The notes below the pieces were generated by a model that saw only the letters and a list, made by a program, of their open reading frames with translations, had not been told where the DNA came from and searched no databases. From assembly GCA_029582155.1 (NCBI GenBank), contig CM055895.1, forward strand, positions 19,269,004 to 19,333,003: a stretch of 64,000 nt of DNA, written 5' to 3'. This DNA is from Panopea generosa (Eukaryota; Mollusca; Bivalvia; Adapedonta; Hiatellidae). Shown here one piece after another: positions 34,301 to 47,600 of this stretch. Both the position numbers and the translations under genes were made by a program. Each line of letters opens with the position of its first letter. The first letter of the stretch is position 1.

Positions 34301-36641
34301 GATAAGCATGCTGTGTATTGTATCACAGTCTGGTTTATCACCGTAGATGTGGACATGCACTATCTGATAAGCTTGCTGTGTATTGTATCACAGTCTGGTT
34401 TATCACCGTAGATGTGGACATGCACTATCTGATAAGCATGCTGTGTATTGTATCACAGTCTGGTTTATCGCTGTAGGTGTGGACATGCACTATCTGATAA
34501 GCTTGCTCTGTATTGTATCACAGTCTGGTTTATCGCTGTAGATGTGGACATGCACTATCTGATAAGATTGCTGTGTATTGTATCACAGTCTGGTTTATCA
34601 CTGTAGATGTGGACATGCACTATCTGATAAGCTTGCTGTGTATTGTATCACAGTCTGGTTTATCGCTGTAGGTGTGGACATGCACTATCTGATAAGCTTG
34701 CTGTGTATTGTATCACAGTCTGGTTTATCACCGTAGATGTGGACATGCACTATCTGATAAGCTTGCTGTGTATTGTATCACAGTCTGGTTTATCGCTGTA
34801 TGTGTGGACATGCACTATCTGATAAGCTTGCTCTGTATTGTATCACAGTCTGGTTTATCGCTGTATGTGTGGACATGCACTATCTGATAAGCTTGCTCTG
34901 TATTGTATCACAGTCTGGTTTATCACTGTAGATGTGGACATGCACTATCTGATAAGATTGCTCTGTATTGTATCACAGTCTGGTTTATCGCTGTATGTGT
35001 GGACATGCACTATCTGATAAGCTTGCTCTGTATTGTATCACAGTCTGGTTTATCACCGTAGATGTGGACATGCACTATCTGATAAGATTGCTGTGTATTG
35101 TATCACAGTCTGGTTTATCGCTGTAGGTGTGGACATGCACTATCTGATAAGCTTGCTGTGTATTGTATCACAGTCTGGGTTATCACTGTAGATGTGGACA
35201 TGCACTATCTGATAAGCTTGCTGTGTATTGTATCACAGTCTGGTTTATCGCTGTAGGTGTGGACATGCACTATCTGATAAGATTGCTGTGTATTGTATCA
35301 CAGTCTGGTTTATCACCGTAGATGTGGACATGCACTATCTGATAAGATTGCTCTGTATTGTATCACAGTCTGGTTTATCACTGTAGGTGTGGACATGCAC
35401 TATCTGATAAGATTGCTGTGTATTGTATCACAGTCTGGTTTATCACCGTAGATGTGGACATGCACTATCTGATAAGATTGCTGTGTATTGTATCACAGTC
35501 TGGTTTATCACCGTAGATGTGGACATGCACTATCTGATAAGCTTGCTCTGTATTATTGTATCACAGTCTGGTTTATCGCTGTAGGTGTGGACATGCACTA
35601 TCTGATAAGCTTGCTCTGTATTGTATCACAGTCTGGTTTATCACCGTAGATGTGGACATGCACTATCTGATAAGATTGCTGTGTATTGTATCACAGTCTG
35701 GTTTATCACCGTAGATGTGGACATGCACTATCTGATAAGCTTGCTCTGTATTATTGTATCACAGTCTGGTTTATCGCTGTAGGTGTGGACATGCACTATC
35801 TGATAAGCTTGCTCTGTATTGTATCACAGTCTGGTTTATCGCTGTAGGTGTGGACATGCACTATCTGATAAGATTGCTGTGTATTGTATCACAGTCTGGT
35901 TTATCACCGTAGATGTGGACATGCACTATCTGATAAGATTGCTCTGTATTATTGTATCACAGTCTGGTTTATCGCTGTAGATGTGGACATGCACTATCTG
36001 ATAAGCTTGCTCTGTATTGTATCACAGTCTGGTTTATCACCGTAGATGTGGACATGCACTATCTGATAAGCTTGCTCTGTATTATTGTATCACAGTCTGG
36101 TTTATCGCTGTAGGTGTGGACATGCACTATCTGATAAGCTTGCTGTGTATTGTATCACAGTCTGGTTTATCACCGTAGATGTGGACATGCACTATCTGAT
36201 AAGATTGCTGTGTATTGTATCACAGTCTGGTTTATCACCGTAGATGTGGACATGCACTATCTGATAAGCTTGCTCTGTATTATTGTATCACAGTCTGGTT
36301 TATCGCTGTAGGTGTGGACATGCACTATCTGATAAGCTTGCTCTGTATTGTATCACAGTCTGGTTTATCACCGTAGATGTGGACATGCACTATCTGATAA
36401 GATTGCTGTGTATTGTATCACAGTCTGGTTTATCACCGTAGATGTGGACATGCACTATCTGATAAGCTTGCTCTGTATTATTGTATCACAGTCTGGTTTA
36501 TCGCTGTAGGTGTGGACATGCACTATCTGATAAGCTTGCTCTGTATTGTATCACAGTCTGGTTTATCGCTGTAGGTGTGGACATGCACTATCTGATAAGA
36601 TTGCTGTGTATTGTATCATAGATGTGGACATGCACTATCTC
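34301..36641. repeat. 65-bp satellite with 198-bp higher-order units
   Basis: About 36 copies of a 65-bp unit starting gataagcttgctgtgtattg and ending gacatgcactatct. Copies differ at few sites (gcttg/gattg, ctgtg/ctctg, caccgtaga/cgctgtagg). In the right half a 68-bp variant with tattattg recurs at 35551, 35749, 35947, 36080, 36278 and 36476, spaced 198, 198, 133, 198 and 198 bp, showing a three-unit higher-order repeat. The last unit is internally deleted. Confidence 0.97.
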
Positions 36642-36821
36642 AAGTTTAATGTTGCCATCAATGATCCAGTCAACAAACACTGATAACACAGATGATCCTG
36701 TGAGAAACTACATTGTTTGGTTCTCAGTCATTTACTTCTAATTAACATCCTCTCTAGATGATGATCTTACATGGAAGAGTCAAGATCTGAAAATATGCTT
36801 ACATCAATGTTTCATCGTTTA

Positions 36822-36970
36822 AAACAAAACTGCATCATGGGTAATACGACAATGTAAAGCTACCACCTGTAAAACAAAACTGCATCATGGGTAATACGAC
36901 AATGTAAAGCTACCACCTGTAAAACAAAACTGCATCATGGGTAATATGACAATGTAAAGCTACCACATGT
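36822..36970. repeat. Three copies of a ~52-bp repeat
   Basis: Three nearly identical copies of 'aaaacaaaactgcatcatgg' followed by 'gtaatacgacaatgtaaagc' and 'taccacctgt'. Confidence 0.93.
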
Positions 36971-38780
36971 AAGTGAAGAACCCTCATACAAGCTCAGTGC
37001 ATTTCTGATGTATTTTTGTTCAATTAATAATTATTTCAGTATGGGCTGACTAATTAATATGTTGGATGTCGTGAAAAGTTTTTACATTGCAAGATAACTG
37101 CTGAATAAAATATGTTAACCAGTCTATCAACATGTAGCTAGTCCATCTAAATATATATTTTTAACTATTTTCAAAGGCTGGAATCACTCATTTTGCATGT
37201 CTCTGTTTAGTAAAATCAAAGCTTCATGTATTTTGCTTTTCACAGGGTAGAGGGCAGTAGATTTATATTTCTTATTGTATACTCAGCTTTTTCTAAGAAT
37301 GATTTGTTTTATGAAAATGGTTTAGAAATGTACAGAGAGTTGTATAAAATACAATTTTTTGGATCACAATGGAATTAAAGCTTTATCATTTTATTTCCTT
37401 ACATTTATTTTAAATGGTTGATGTTTGCTTTTATTTTGTTTTAAAATTGTTATATATCCACTTTGATACATAAATTATACCCCCTATATAAATATATATA
37501 TAAATACATTGATTTTTACAGCTGGTATTATTTGGCGGAAGGGCCTTAAAACCTTAGAATCTCACAAATGCACATTATGGCTGGACAAACTGTTTATAAT
37601 TAACAGTTAATTGGTTTTGTATTTTGTCAAAATGTCCCCACCTGGCAGTGAGACTTTAAAATATGATGAAATTATGGAGTAGCACCTCTTGATGTAGATT
37701 CATATATAAATTACCTTTCTGCCTGATGGTATATATCTTTGCTTCATGTTTTATAAGAAGAAATATGTTTATTTTACTTATGCCAATTTTATTTTATTTT
37801 TGTTAGATAATCCTTCTGTGAAATTTTAAAGACCTTTTATTTATTTTTTTATTTTTCGGCAAGAATTATTATCAAAATGAGATTAGAATATGATATTATC
37901 TTGAGATGACTAGATATAGTAACAGCTAGACACAACTACTCACCGTGTTGTGTCCATGTATTTTACATAAGACAAGACTGTTTGTGAAGCCAAAGAAACA
38001 GCCATCTGACATATCGCGCAAGGTATTTTCTGCAAAATTGCAAGTGATGACAGCAACCTTTGCAATTGTTTTGAATACAGTAGGAGCCATGTGTTGACTG
38101 GGCCAAGACAAAAACCTCCATTATGAGGTCATTTAACCTAAGGAGAGATGATTTTTAATTGGATGAGAGGATTGTCTGTGGCCAAGTGGTAAAGAGCTCA
38201 GTCTAAAGAACACTTGCCTCTCCCCATTGAGAATGTGGGCTCTAGCCCAGTTAGACCTGGTATTTTACTCAGATTCATGCATTTGGGTCTGGGGCTTCCT
38301 CAACCAGATGTCAGTTATATGCCATATAACCTGGGCCAAGTTCAGTAATGCTTAATAGCAAACATGTTAGCTGCCTGGTTCCCTGAAATTATAGCATAGT
38401 GATTTAGTATTGAGTCGGTGTCCAGGAAAATAAACTAAAGTTGGCAAACATTCAACCAAAATGACCACAGCTGGGTTATTTGTTAACAAATATATAATGT
38501 CTATATTGTAATTTGCTTGCTTTACACATCAAAATGTCTGGAATATAAACTTCAAAGGTTGTCAGCACTTTTCTTCCATATTCTGTAGTTTTTTTACCTA
38601 AAACATGTATAAGTTTTTGTTAAGTTATGATATGATAAAGTTTAGCTTTACTATTCTGTGTTTTATATCTATTATTTCGCATAATATATATCATTTCTCA
38701 GTTATGATGGTATACGCATGTTGGATCCAAACTTTTGGTATGTTGGTTTTCTCAATTCTCCTCAAATTTAATATATTATT
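36971..38780. other. Unannotated AT-rich stretch with one tRNA-like relic
   Basis: No exon recognised. At about 38171-38260 'tgtggccaagtggtaaagag' and a downstream 'gggctctagcccag' look like A- and B-box remains of a SINE. Confidence 0.5.
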
Positions 38781-39120
38781 AACTCACCTGAGTCAAAGGC
38801 TCACAGGTGAGTTTTTGTGACCACCCCCACAAACATTGTGATCACCAGCCTTCCCATCTTTAACTGTGCTTCAAATGACATTTTCAAGACACCATTTAAC
38901 ACAGAGAAATTTTAATTTAAAAATCTTCTAAAGACCCAACCAGTCAGATTTGTTCACATTCTGTACGCAGGTTTTTCAAGTTTTGTTCTAATAAAGGAGA
39001 TAGTGTTCATAAAGGTCCAGTAAGGGAACTTTCAATTTTATATGGGAATGCTATGGAAAAAACAGATAATTCTTATCTTCAAGTTGTTCATAGGCTTAGT
39101 CCATTCAGAATTTGAAAAGA
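38781..39120 (+). mobile_element. Dispersed repeat fragment (aactcacctgagtcaaaggc)
   Basis: It begins with a short inverted pair (aactcacctgag ... ctcacaggtgagttttt). Later it carries phrases such as 'cagtcagatttgttcacatt' and 'atgggaatgctatgg' that resemble the element at 7697-9680. Probably a diverged relative. Confidence 0.45.
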
Positions 39121-39679
39121 AGTGCTGAGTGAAATCAGGTGAACCCTTATTGATCAGACTTTGCCCTACCCTCATCCCCTGCTACCCCATGGACCCACTA
39201 TTGAAATAATACACCATCCTAACATACTGATTCTGTTTAAGGTATCACAATTATTTTAGAGAACATTTTTTGTTTTACCTAAATTAGTTATGGATGCACG
39301 ACCATGTATCACATCGCAACATTTGCAAATAATAAAAAATGCAGCAATTATAACAATGTGTATATTAACAGAATGGTTGAAGAAAAAACTCAATTGTAAT
39401 CATAACCCATGCCAGATGCTGCCATTTCCACCAAACACTTTATTATTTTTAAATTATACAAGTGTGTACTGAATAAAAATAAGGTGATTATCTGACAGTA
39501 AGTGTTTATTGTTGTTGTTAAATGTACAAATTATAATCATCTACAAATCTTCTTGTTTGACCATAACATGCATACTTACAAGTTGTCTTTTACAGAATAT
39601 GTAATAAAAGTTTCTTCTTGACATATTGTTGTTTTGTCTTTCAAATCCGGATAAATAATGAAGATATAACCGTCACGTA
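39121..39679. other. Unannotated stretch
   Basis: No gene seen. An AATAAA at 39603-39608 followed by 'ttgttgttttgtcttt' looks like a polyadenylation site without an identified gene. Confidence 0.4.
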
Positions 39680-40230
39680 CAGTCAGCTGAACTGTGATCA
39701 CTGTGATTGTTTGAAAGCTGTGGTTGCTCGAGAGCTATGGTCATTTGAGAGCTATCATCATTTAAAAATGTGATTATTTTCAGAGCTATAATCATTGAAG
39801 CATTATGATCACTGGGAATGGTTGAAAGCTATTATATTTGGGAGAACTGTCATTTCAGAACTGCAAATGATCTTGTAAAAGCTATGATCACTCAACTGAG
39901 AACTTTGATCACTTTAGAGCTACAACTACTTGAGGTGTTCAAATGACATGAACTATGATCATTTGAGAGATATAACTAGTTCAGGGCTGTGATCAAATAG
40001 TATTTTGCTCATTTGTGAACTGATTATTTAAAAGACACAGTTATCTGGGGATCCTGATTGTATGGTGGTCACTTGTGAACTGTGATCATTTGAGAGATTT
40101 GACTATTTGAGGACCGTGATCAAATCACGGTTTGGTCACTTCTGGTCATTTGAGAGCTTTGATAAATTTAGGACTATGTTCACTAAAGTGCTGTGACCAT
40201 TACATTTTGAGTGTCGTGGTCACTTTCTAT
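39680..40230. repeat. Degenerate ~20-25-bp repeat rich in TGATCA-like phrases
   Basis: Diverged units such as 'tgatcatttgagagctatga' and 'gtcacttgtgaactgtgatc' recur about 20 times. An old minisatellite. Confidence 0.75.
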
Positions 40231-40485
40231 GAATAGCTCCAAATGCAATTAACTAGAAGTAACGAAATTAGCGACTACTTGTAAAAAACAAAAATGGAAA
40301 TGGTGAGTAAAACTACTCTATGCAACGCTAGTAATGCATTCTATTTGTGCTGGATGAACAATACTTTTAACATAATATATTTTTTAGATATGAAAAAATA
40401 TGCACTATTTGGCAATATAAATCCCTGCATTCAAACATATTATTGGTCATTTGTAACCATTTTCAATCACAAATATTTTCAATCA

Positions 40486-40575
40486 TATGGTCAAGAGCAC
40501 TCCTGGAAGTATTGGTTATGGGGGATTTTATGGTCAAGAGCACTCCTGGAAGTGTTGGTTATGGGGATTTTGTTT
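40486..40575. repeat. Two-copy ~46-bp direct duplication
   Basis: 'tggtcaagagcactcctgga' with 'agtnttggttatggggattt' occurs twice in direct succession. Confidence 0.85.
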
Positions 40576-41375
40576 CAGTATACGCTTTTACTTACTCATT
40601 TAGGGACCATGCTTAAATGTTCCTTTAACTAGAAATTGTAACCTGAAACACCTGGAGAAAACAACAGAACAGCATATTGGTTATTGCATTCACACTTACA
40701 AGACAAAAAATCTCTCCAAACAGCCGAGTAGGAATTATAAAAAGTTTGCAGCAGTTGCTGAGTTCTACAAGGGTCCGAAATTACTTCAGTCCTTACCAGA
40801 ACTCCTTCTTGACACTAGAATGACTTTATGTACGAATGTTGATAAAAATGATGACATTTCAACAAAAAATATTCCTAATAATGAAATATTGGATTTCATG
40901 ACATTTTGGACTTATTGTTTTATAAATGCTCAGTGGCAAGATTGTCACTATTTTTAAAAAAAATTCATAAATGGTATGAAAATACTGAAAACAAGGCAAA
41001 TCTATTTCAATATATAATTAAATGCATTCTTATGAACGCTTTATCACAGACATTTCATATAATACATTGTATATCAATTTATATTAACATACATACAATC
41101 AATAGGAAAACAATCCTATAAAAGTTAGCAAGATCAATTTCTGGATCCTTAGTTTTAACCATTTCATCATTTTTTTTTCAACTGTCACATACAGTTACAC
41201 CTACCACATGTACTGGTATCCTAGCTCTGTATATAAAAAAAAATCGACACTTTCTTAAAAGCATGTTTCACTTTACACTACTGTAACAAGTTTATGGAAT
41301 TCTTCAAAAGCTCTCTTCATTTTATCTTCTTGTATCATCCAGTAAATACAACAGATATATTTCATGTCGACAAAC

Positions 41376-41621
41376 TTAAGCTCTGCTACTTCTGGCTTGC
41401 TCAATTTTACGTCTCACTTGATTACAGTGCAAAGTAAGCTCTGCGTGTTGCATTTTTAGTTCTTCAAGTTTATTACGAAGGTCGTCGCCTTCATCTTTAC
41501 GTTCTTCAAAGTCTCTCAACAGTGATTCATTGCCTAATAGCCCACAGTTCTGTCTCAGGCGTTGATTATCTATCCTTAGTGCATCACGTGCCTGTTTTGT
41601 ACGAGATAGTATATCTCTTTT
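41376..41621 (-). CDS. CFAP184: CFAP184-like exon 11 (terminal)
   Basis: 246 nt, phase 0. Starts KRDILSRTKQARDALRIDNQ; stop TAA at 41378-41376. Contains LLRDFEERKDEGDDLRNKLE and RRKIEQ, the C-terminal part of the coiled-coil domain. Confidence 0.9.
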   Translation of the reverse strand, partial: KRDILSRTKQARDALRIDNQRLRQNCGLLGNESLLRDFEERKDEGDDLRNKLEELKMQHAELTLHCNQVRRKIEQARSSRA

Positions 41622-44600
41622 CTGGAAAGCAGAAATATAATATTGATAACGACAATGCCTCAGAGTGGGCCCTGTACATTATTGGAAGGAAAAGAAGAAG
41701 AACAGTAATTAGGTACAATGATCAAATGATCATTACTAAGTAATTACAGATTGTATTTTGGAATGTAACATGTAATATCGATATTTAACCTCTGAAAATT
41801 TTGCAGAGAACTTTCATTTAAAACAATTCAAAACGGGTTGACACCACTGAAGTTTTGAAAAATTGGTCTTGATCATTTGATTGATAATCTTTAAAATGGA
41901 TGAGAGTTATACATAACTTTACATTTAATGGAAGTAAATCATACAATTTGATTGATTAATTAATTGAATAATTAGCATCATTATATGCCATCAAGAGCTG
42001 ACAGATGATCATTTAACCTAACCAAACTTTCCTGGGATCCTGAAAGGTTTACCAGTATCCAAGCACACCAATCTCTGCAAGTAACTGATAACTTCCCACT
42101 TGAATCAGGGGTGACAGAAGAATGACAATGAGATAAAATGTCATATTTAAATCATCATGTAGACTGTTGCTTGGCAGGGATTTGAACTCACGGATTTGAA
42201 CTCTCCAGGAGTGATAGTCAAACATGCTATTTACTGAGCTAACCCGGCTATACAATTTAAAGGAGACGCAATATATAATCTGGCTATTTTAGGTGGCAGT
42301 TTCCCTCCCACTCAATTTGCTTGTGTATATTATATGTCTATATATATATATAAGCAGCACAATGGTAGAAAGAATCTGAATTCCCCATTTTAGAAATAAT
42401 AATCTTATGTGATTAGAGATGTTTTGTTCATTATAATTATTATAATTATAATATATACCTGTCCAACATCTGCCTCTACATCACGTAGGTTCCGTTTCTG
42501 TACTTGATTCTCTGCTTGAACGTACTGTAACTTCTCCTTCAGATGGGTCAACACCTGTACCGTGCTTGTGATCTTCTTACGTAACTTTAGCAATTCCTGT
42601 GATATAAACGTGGGAATGTTTTAGGCATAAATACAGTCAAACCTGTCTCAGGCCATCCTTAAAAAATGTTTGTTTGCTGTGTTTCGACCCAGTATTTTTT
42701 ATGTTGGTAGGTAGCAAATTTTTTTTGCCAGATTTTGATTTTGCATAGTCTTTTAAAGAAAATGAACAGAATTCATGAAAAAAAATTAATCGCTTTAAAA
42801 GGCAATACAAAAGTTTGGGAAGCAGCAATATTGAGTGAGTAGGTAGGAGCACGGCAAACAAGTTAGTTTTTTTTAAGGACGGCCTCAGCAGTCATCTCTA
42901 TTTAGCAGTCACTTGTCTCAAGCAGCCACATTTGCTTTTTCCCATTTCTATGCTTCAAGAACAAATTAACTTGTATTTAGCAGCAGCTTGTCTTAAAAAA
43001 ACATTTTTGCCCCTTCCCTTGACTGGCTGCTTAAGACAACTTAAGACTCTACTTGAGTAATTTCTATGATATAAAACAGGGGAAATGTTTAAACTCCAAT
43101 AATATAAATCTAGGTAGTTACATTTGAGCAACTCCAATGATATAAAACAGGATTTTTTTTAGATATTTATACCTAAGCTTTAATATAAAGCTTTGGAAAC
43201 TTGTCAGGAATTTATACTAGAGCAACTCCTATGATATAAAATGGGACAAGTGATTAATTAAATCTATATGTAAATCACACCACCAAAATGTATTCTGACC
43301 ATACAAGAAAACAACAAGTGTACAAAAACTAAATTGGGGGGTATGTTAATTGAAAAAATAGGCATATCAATAATCAATTTACATATTCTGTGATATGAGC
43401 TGAACTAGTTTTTGTGCAAGTAACTGTCAGAACTTTGAGTCTTCCAAACAACATCACTAAAACTTATATTTACCGTATCATAGTACTACTGCAACATTTA
43501 TAAAGTGGATTCAAACTGATCAACATCATATTAAGGAAACAAAAACAAGCATAAGAAATGGAGAACCCTAGTCTGACAGTTTAAATTAGATAGCACATGC
43601 AAGAATGAAAGTTTACCTCATTCCTTTCTTCTATTTTCTCATTGTACGTCTGGTTTTCAATCTTCAGCTGCTCAAAGTCAATTAAATGCAATCCTTCTGC
43701 AAGTTCCTCCTGTAAATTATTACATTAACATATTTGTTATGCTTTGATATTAAACATTGTAGTAAGAAAATGGTGTATTGCAATATGGGAATGGTGTTTT
43801 GCAAAAATGGAATGATGTACTGCAATAAAGGAATGGTGTATCACAATAAAGGAAAGGTGTATTACAATAAGAGAATGGTGTAATGCAAAAATGGAAATGT
43901 GTATTGCAATACAGGGTATATTGCAATAAGGCAATGATGTATTGCAATTCAGGATATATTGCAATAAGGCAATGACATATTGCAATAAGAGAATGGTGTA
44001 TTGCAATTAAGGAATGGTATATTGCAATATTAGAATGGTGTATTTCAATAAAAGAATGGTGTATTGCAATAAAAGAATTGGGTATTGGAATAAAGGAAAG
44101 GTGTATTACAATAATGAAATGGTATATTGCAAAAAGAGAATGGTGTATTGCAAAAAGGGAAATATGTATTGCAATAAGGGAATGGTATACTGCAATAAGG
44201 GAATGATATATCACAATATGGAATGATGTATTGCAATAAGGGAATGGTATATTGCAAAAAGGGAATGGGATATTGCAATAAGGGAATGGAGTATTGCAGT
44301 AAAGGAATCATGTATTGCAAAAATGGAAATATGTATTGCAATAAGAGAATGGTGAATTGCAATAAGGGAATGGTGTATTACAATAAAGAAATGGTGTATT
44401 GCAATGAGGGAATGGTGTATTGCATCAAAGAATGGTGTATTGCAATAAGGGAATGATGTATTGCAATAAAAGACTGGTCTATTGCAATAAAGGAATGGTG
44501 TATTGCAGTAAAGGAATGGTATGTTGCAATAATGGAATGATGTATTGCAATAATAGAAATTTGCCTCTCACAACTATATTGGAAAGTTACTTGTTCTGAT

Positions 44601-47600
44601 AATGGTTAAGCTTACTGGTTGTCTATTAGCCCTCGTTGGCATAAAAATGATGCTACACATTCAAACAAACTGAATGTATATACGTTTATACTTGCCTGGT
44701 TTGACTGTTATATAGTGCTTATCTATGTATGAACATGTCTGAAATTGTTTAACTACTTTGAAATAAAATTCAAAAATATATTACACATGCTCAACTACCA
44801 ATTAGACTAACCTTAGACTTTAGCTGATGTTCCTTTTTCTTCAATTTGTTCTTAAGTTTGATATTCTCTAATCTCACATTGACTACCTCTGCCTCTTTCC
44901 TGTTCTCTGCAGTCAAATATGTTTCTATATCCTAAAATGAATATGTTGTTATTTATATAAATAGGATTACTGCAAAACATCAATATTTATAGTCACATAA
45001 ATGGTATAATGAAGGACTTAAATAGAGAAGGAAAGGCGATTGATAGATATGTTATGAAAGCTTGTGTATTCACGCAAAACCTCCCAAAATCTCATATTCA
45101 AATATCCTAACTTCATTCCTCTCAGAAATACAAATCAAAGTTCTTTCTTTGCACAATGGAAGTCTCTACAAAATGAGACCATTCCCAGCAAACTGTGTTT
45201 ACAACTGTTGAAGAAACTTATGATTACAATATTTGTATACTGCAACAACAAAAATAATGGAAAGTACTTGAAATGCTACTTTAAACTGCAACATTTTAAA
45301 TTCAAGATCATTTTGCATGTTTAAAATGATATAAAACATCTAAGGTTGCATACATCCTACATTTATGCAAAATAAATCATTTGCCTGTGAAATATGAATG
45401 ATTCATTTACAAAATTATTAATCCTTCGAATGCTAGTTTATCAACATTAAGTAGAGACAGGCAAGTTTCTTATCCTTCTAATGTAAGTCCTTGGTATAAT
45501 GCACTCTGAGTTATCTATGATGTTGTAGTGATTTAGGACTTTTATTTCATTAAATATTGATAGCACAATACACAAATATTAGGTATAATTTACAATTACA
45601 ATTAATAGCATTGGGAAGTATATGTCAGGGGAATATTTTACCTTGTGGAATGCTTTAATATGTACAGTCAAACCTGTGTAAGCAGCCACCTGTATTAAGC
45701 AGTCACCTGTCTTAAGCAACCACATTTGCTATTTCCCATTGTTAGCTTTCACAGCAAAGCCCTCAACTGGCTGCTTAAGACAGGTTTGACTGTATTATTA
45801 TAACAAACATTCAGATGTAGTTCTACATGAACACATCTAGAAACTATTTTTGGTGTATGATGGTTTCAATTTGGGCCTAAAAAGTATTACAGTAAAAACA
45901 AGTACAACTTTAAACATACAGGACAATATTCATTCTTTGTTAAGCTCACAAGTAATCTCATCTTAAACTTAGAAAATTAAATAAATAAAATAAATAGTGA
46001 AGAGTGTCCTCCATGGCTGAGTGTCCTAAGGCACTGTCATGTAATGACCACTTTCCTCTCACTGCTGAGGTTGTAGATTCGAGCCCAGCTATTAAAGCCC
46101 AAAAACATTTTTTTTAAAACAAGTTTTATATTTGTCGTTCTACTTAAGATTCATTCTGAGGTCTTCCTCCACCAATAAAACAATAGTGGTGATCATATAA
46201 GGTAGATGTACATCCCTTGAAATCTGTTAATTCAACAACATCAGAATCGCTCACCAATTTTTCTATTTATGAAGAATCTCTTGCACACACCTGCGACAAC
46301 AACCCTGCTTATATAGTAACTACCATATTCTCAGTTTATTAAGGGTAAGCAGTTCATCTTATCTGGGTTATATTACCTTAGGGGGTATGGGTCTGCCAGA
46401 TCTGCTGTTGAGAGCGTTGAGTGCCGTCTGTTTCTTGAACTCCATGAATTTTCGTCTTTCCTCATCAACCTTCTCCTTCCTGTCTTCACAGCGAGATTTG
46501 AGTTCCTGAATCTGGTGTTTGTAATTCTCACGTTCTTGCATGTCCTGACGTCGTAGGTCCTCAAGCTGGGCTGTACACATAGAAACACATGGTTAAATAT
46601 TATGAGTAATTAAAACTTCAACTTCATTGTTGTGCCAAGGGAGACCTGCTATCCAAACACTAGAGGCATCAAATGTGAAGTTTCATTAAAATGTCATAGT
46701 TGCTTCACATAAAAACTACTTGTTAAGTAACACAACAGTGACCTTATGCAGTAAGAATCCATGAAGGAACAAAATATTTTAATGAGTCTAATCTCACATT
46801 TACTATCAAATTAATCAAACAAGTTGGGAAATAATATGATGTGAGAGTTACATGAAGTAGAAAAGAACTGGACCTAAATTCATCAATATTTTGAGTCCGA
46901 GTCTAAATCTCCTACTCAGAATATTTAAGATTCAAATAATATCTATTAAATAAGCTTATTACTATATTTATTTTCAGAATCAATCAGTTTTAATGATTAT
47001 ATAACAGAAAATGTTACAGGATCACCTTTCTTACCCATTAGTGCACGTTTACAGGGTTTTACAAAAATGTAAGATCTGAGTCCGAGTGACAGACTCTCAG
47101 ACTCAAATTAATGATGAGTTTAGGCCCTGATTTAAAAAAAGTGAAAATTTGTGCATGATTCAATAGAAATTACATGTGCATGTAATCCATAATGTTTCTT
47201 ATTGAAACAAATTGAGATTTAGTTAATTAAAAAAAGGTTCTAAAAAAAAACATTGATCTCAACCATCTTTCTAATTTAAAATTATTTTTTTTGTCATTTT
47301 TAACTTGAAACCATAAATTAAAACACCTACCCATATATTTGAGATATCTTTGTTCTTGGTCGGTGACATTTTTGTCATATTCCTGTCGGCTTTCATCTGC
47401 CTTCTTTTTGCGGAAATATTCAGCAAGTTTGTGTTGTAGTTGATAGTTCTGCTGTTGAAGCTGCTCCCGTTCAGCAATGGCTTGCTGCAATTTAGATGGA
47501 CAACTTATTAATCCTCTGTCCTTCAGCAAGGATATCAGATATTCTATTTCATATATAGGCCCACACTCCATTACTACCCACACCCCACAATATTCCCTAT

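Larger units (their letters stand above)
44932..46376 (-). other. Intron 7 of the CFAP184-like gene
   Basis: Non-coding AT-rich. Contains a short MITE (45665-45792) and a tRNA-like SINE (46010-46200). Nothing else recognised. Confidence 0.7.

Noticed and set aside
43737-44456. Open frames of 70-154 codons on both strands
   Set aside because: By-products of the 20-21-bp minisatellite in a CFAP184 intron.
47485-47583. Upstream extension of CFAP184 exon 6 (open to 47583)
   Set aside because: The phase-0 acceptor at 47485-47486 joins perfectly to exon 5 and gives a continuous coiled coil; the extension lacks family resemblance.
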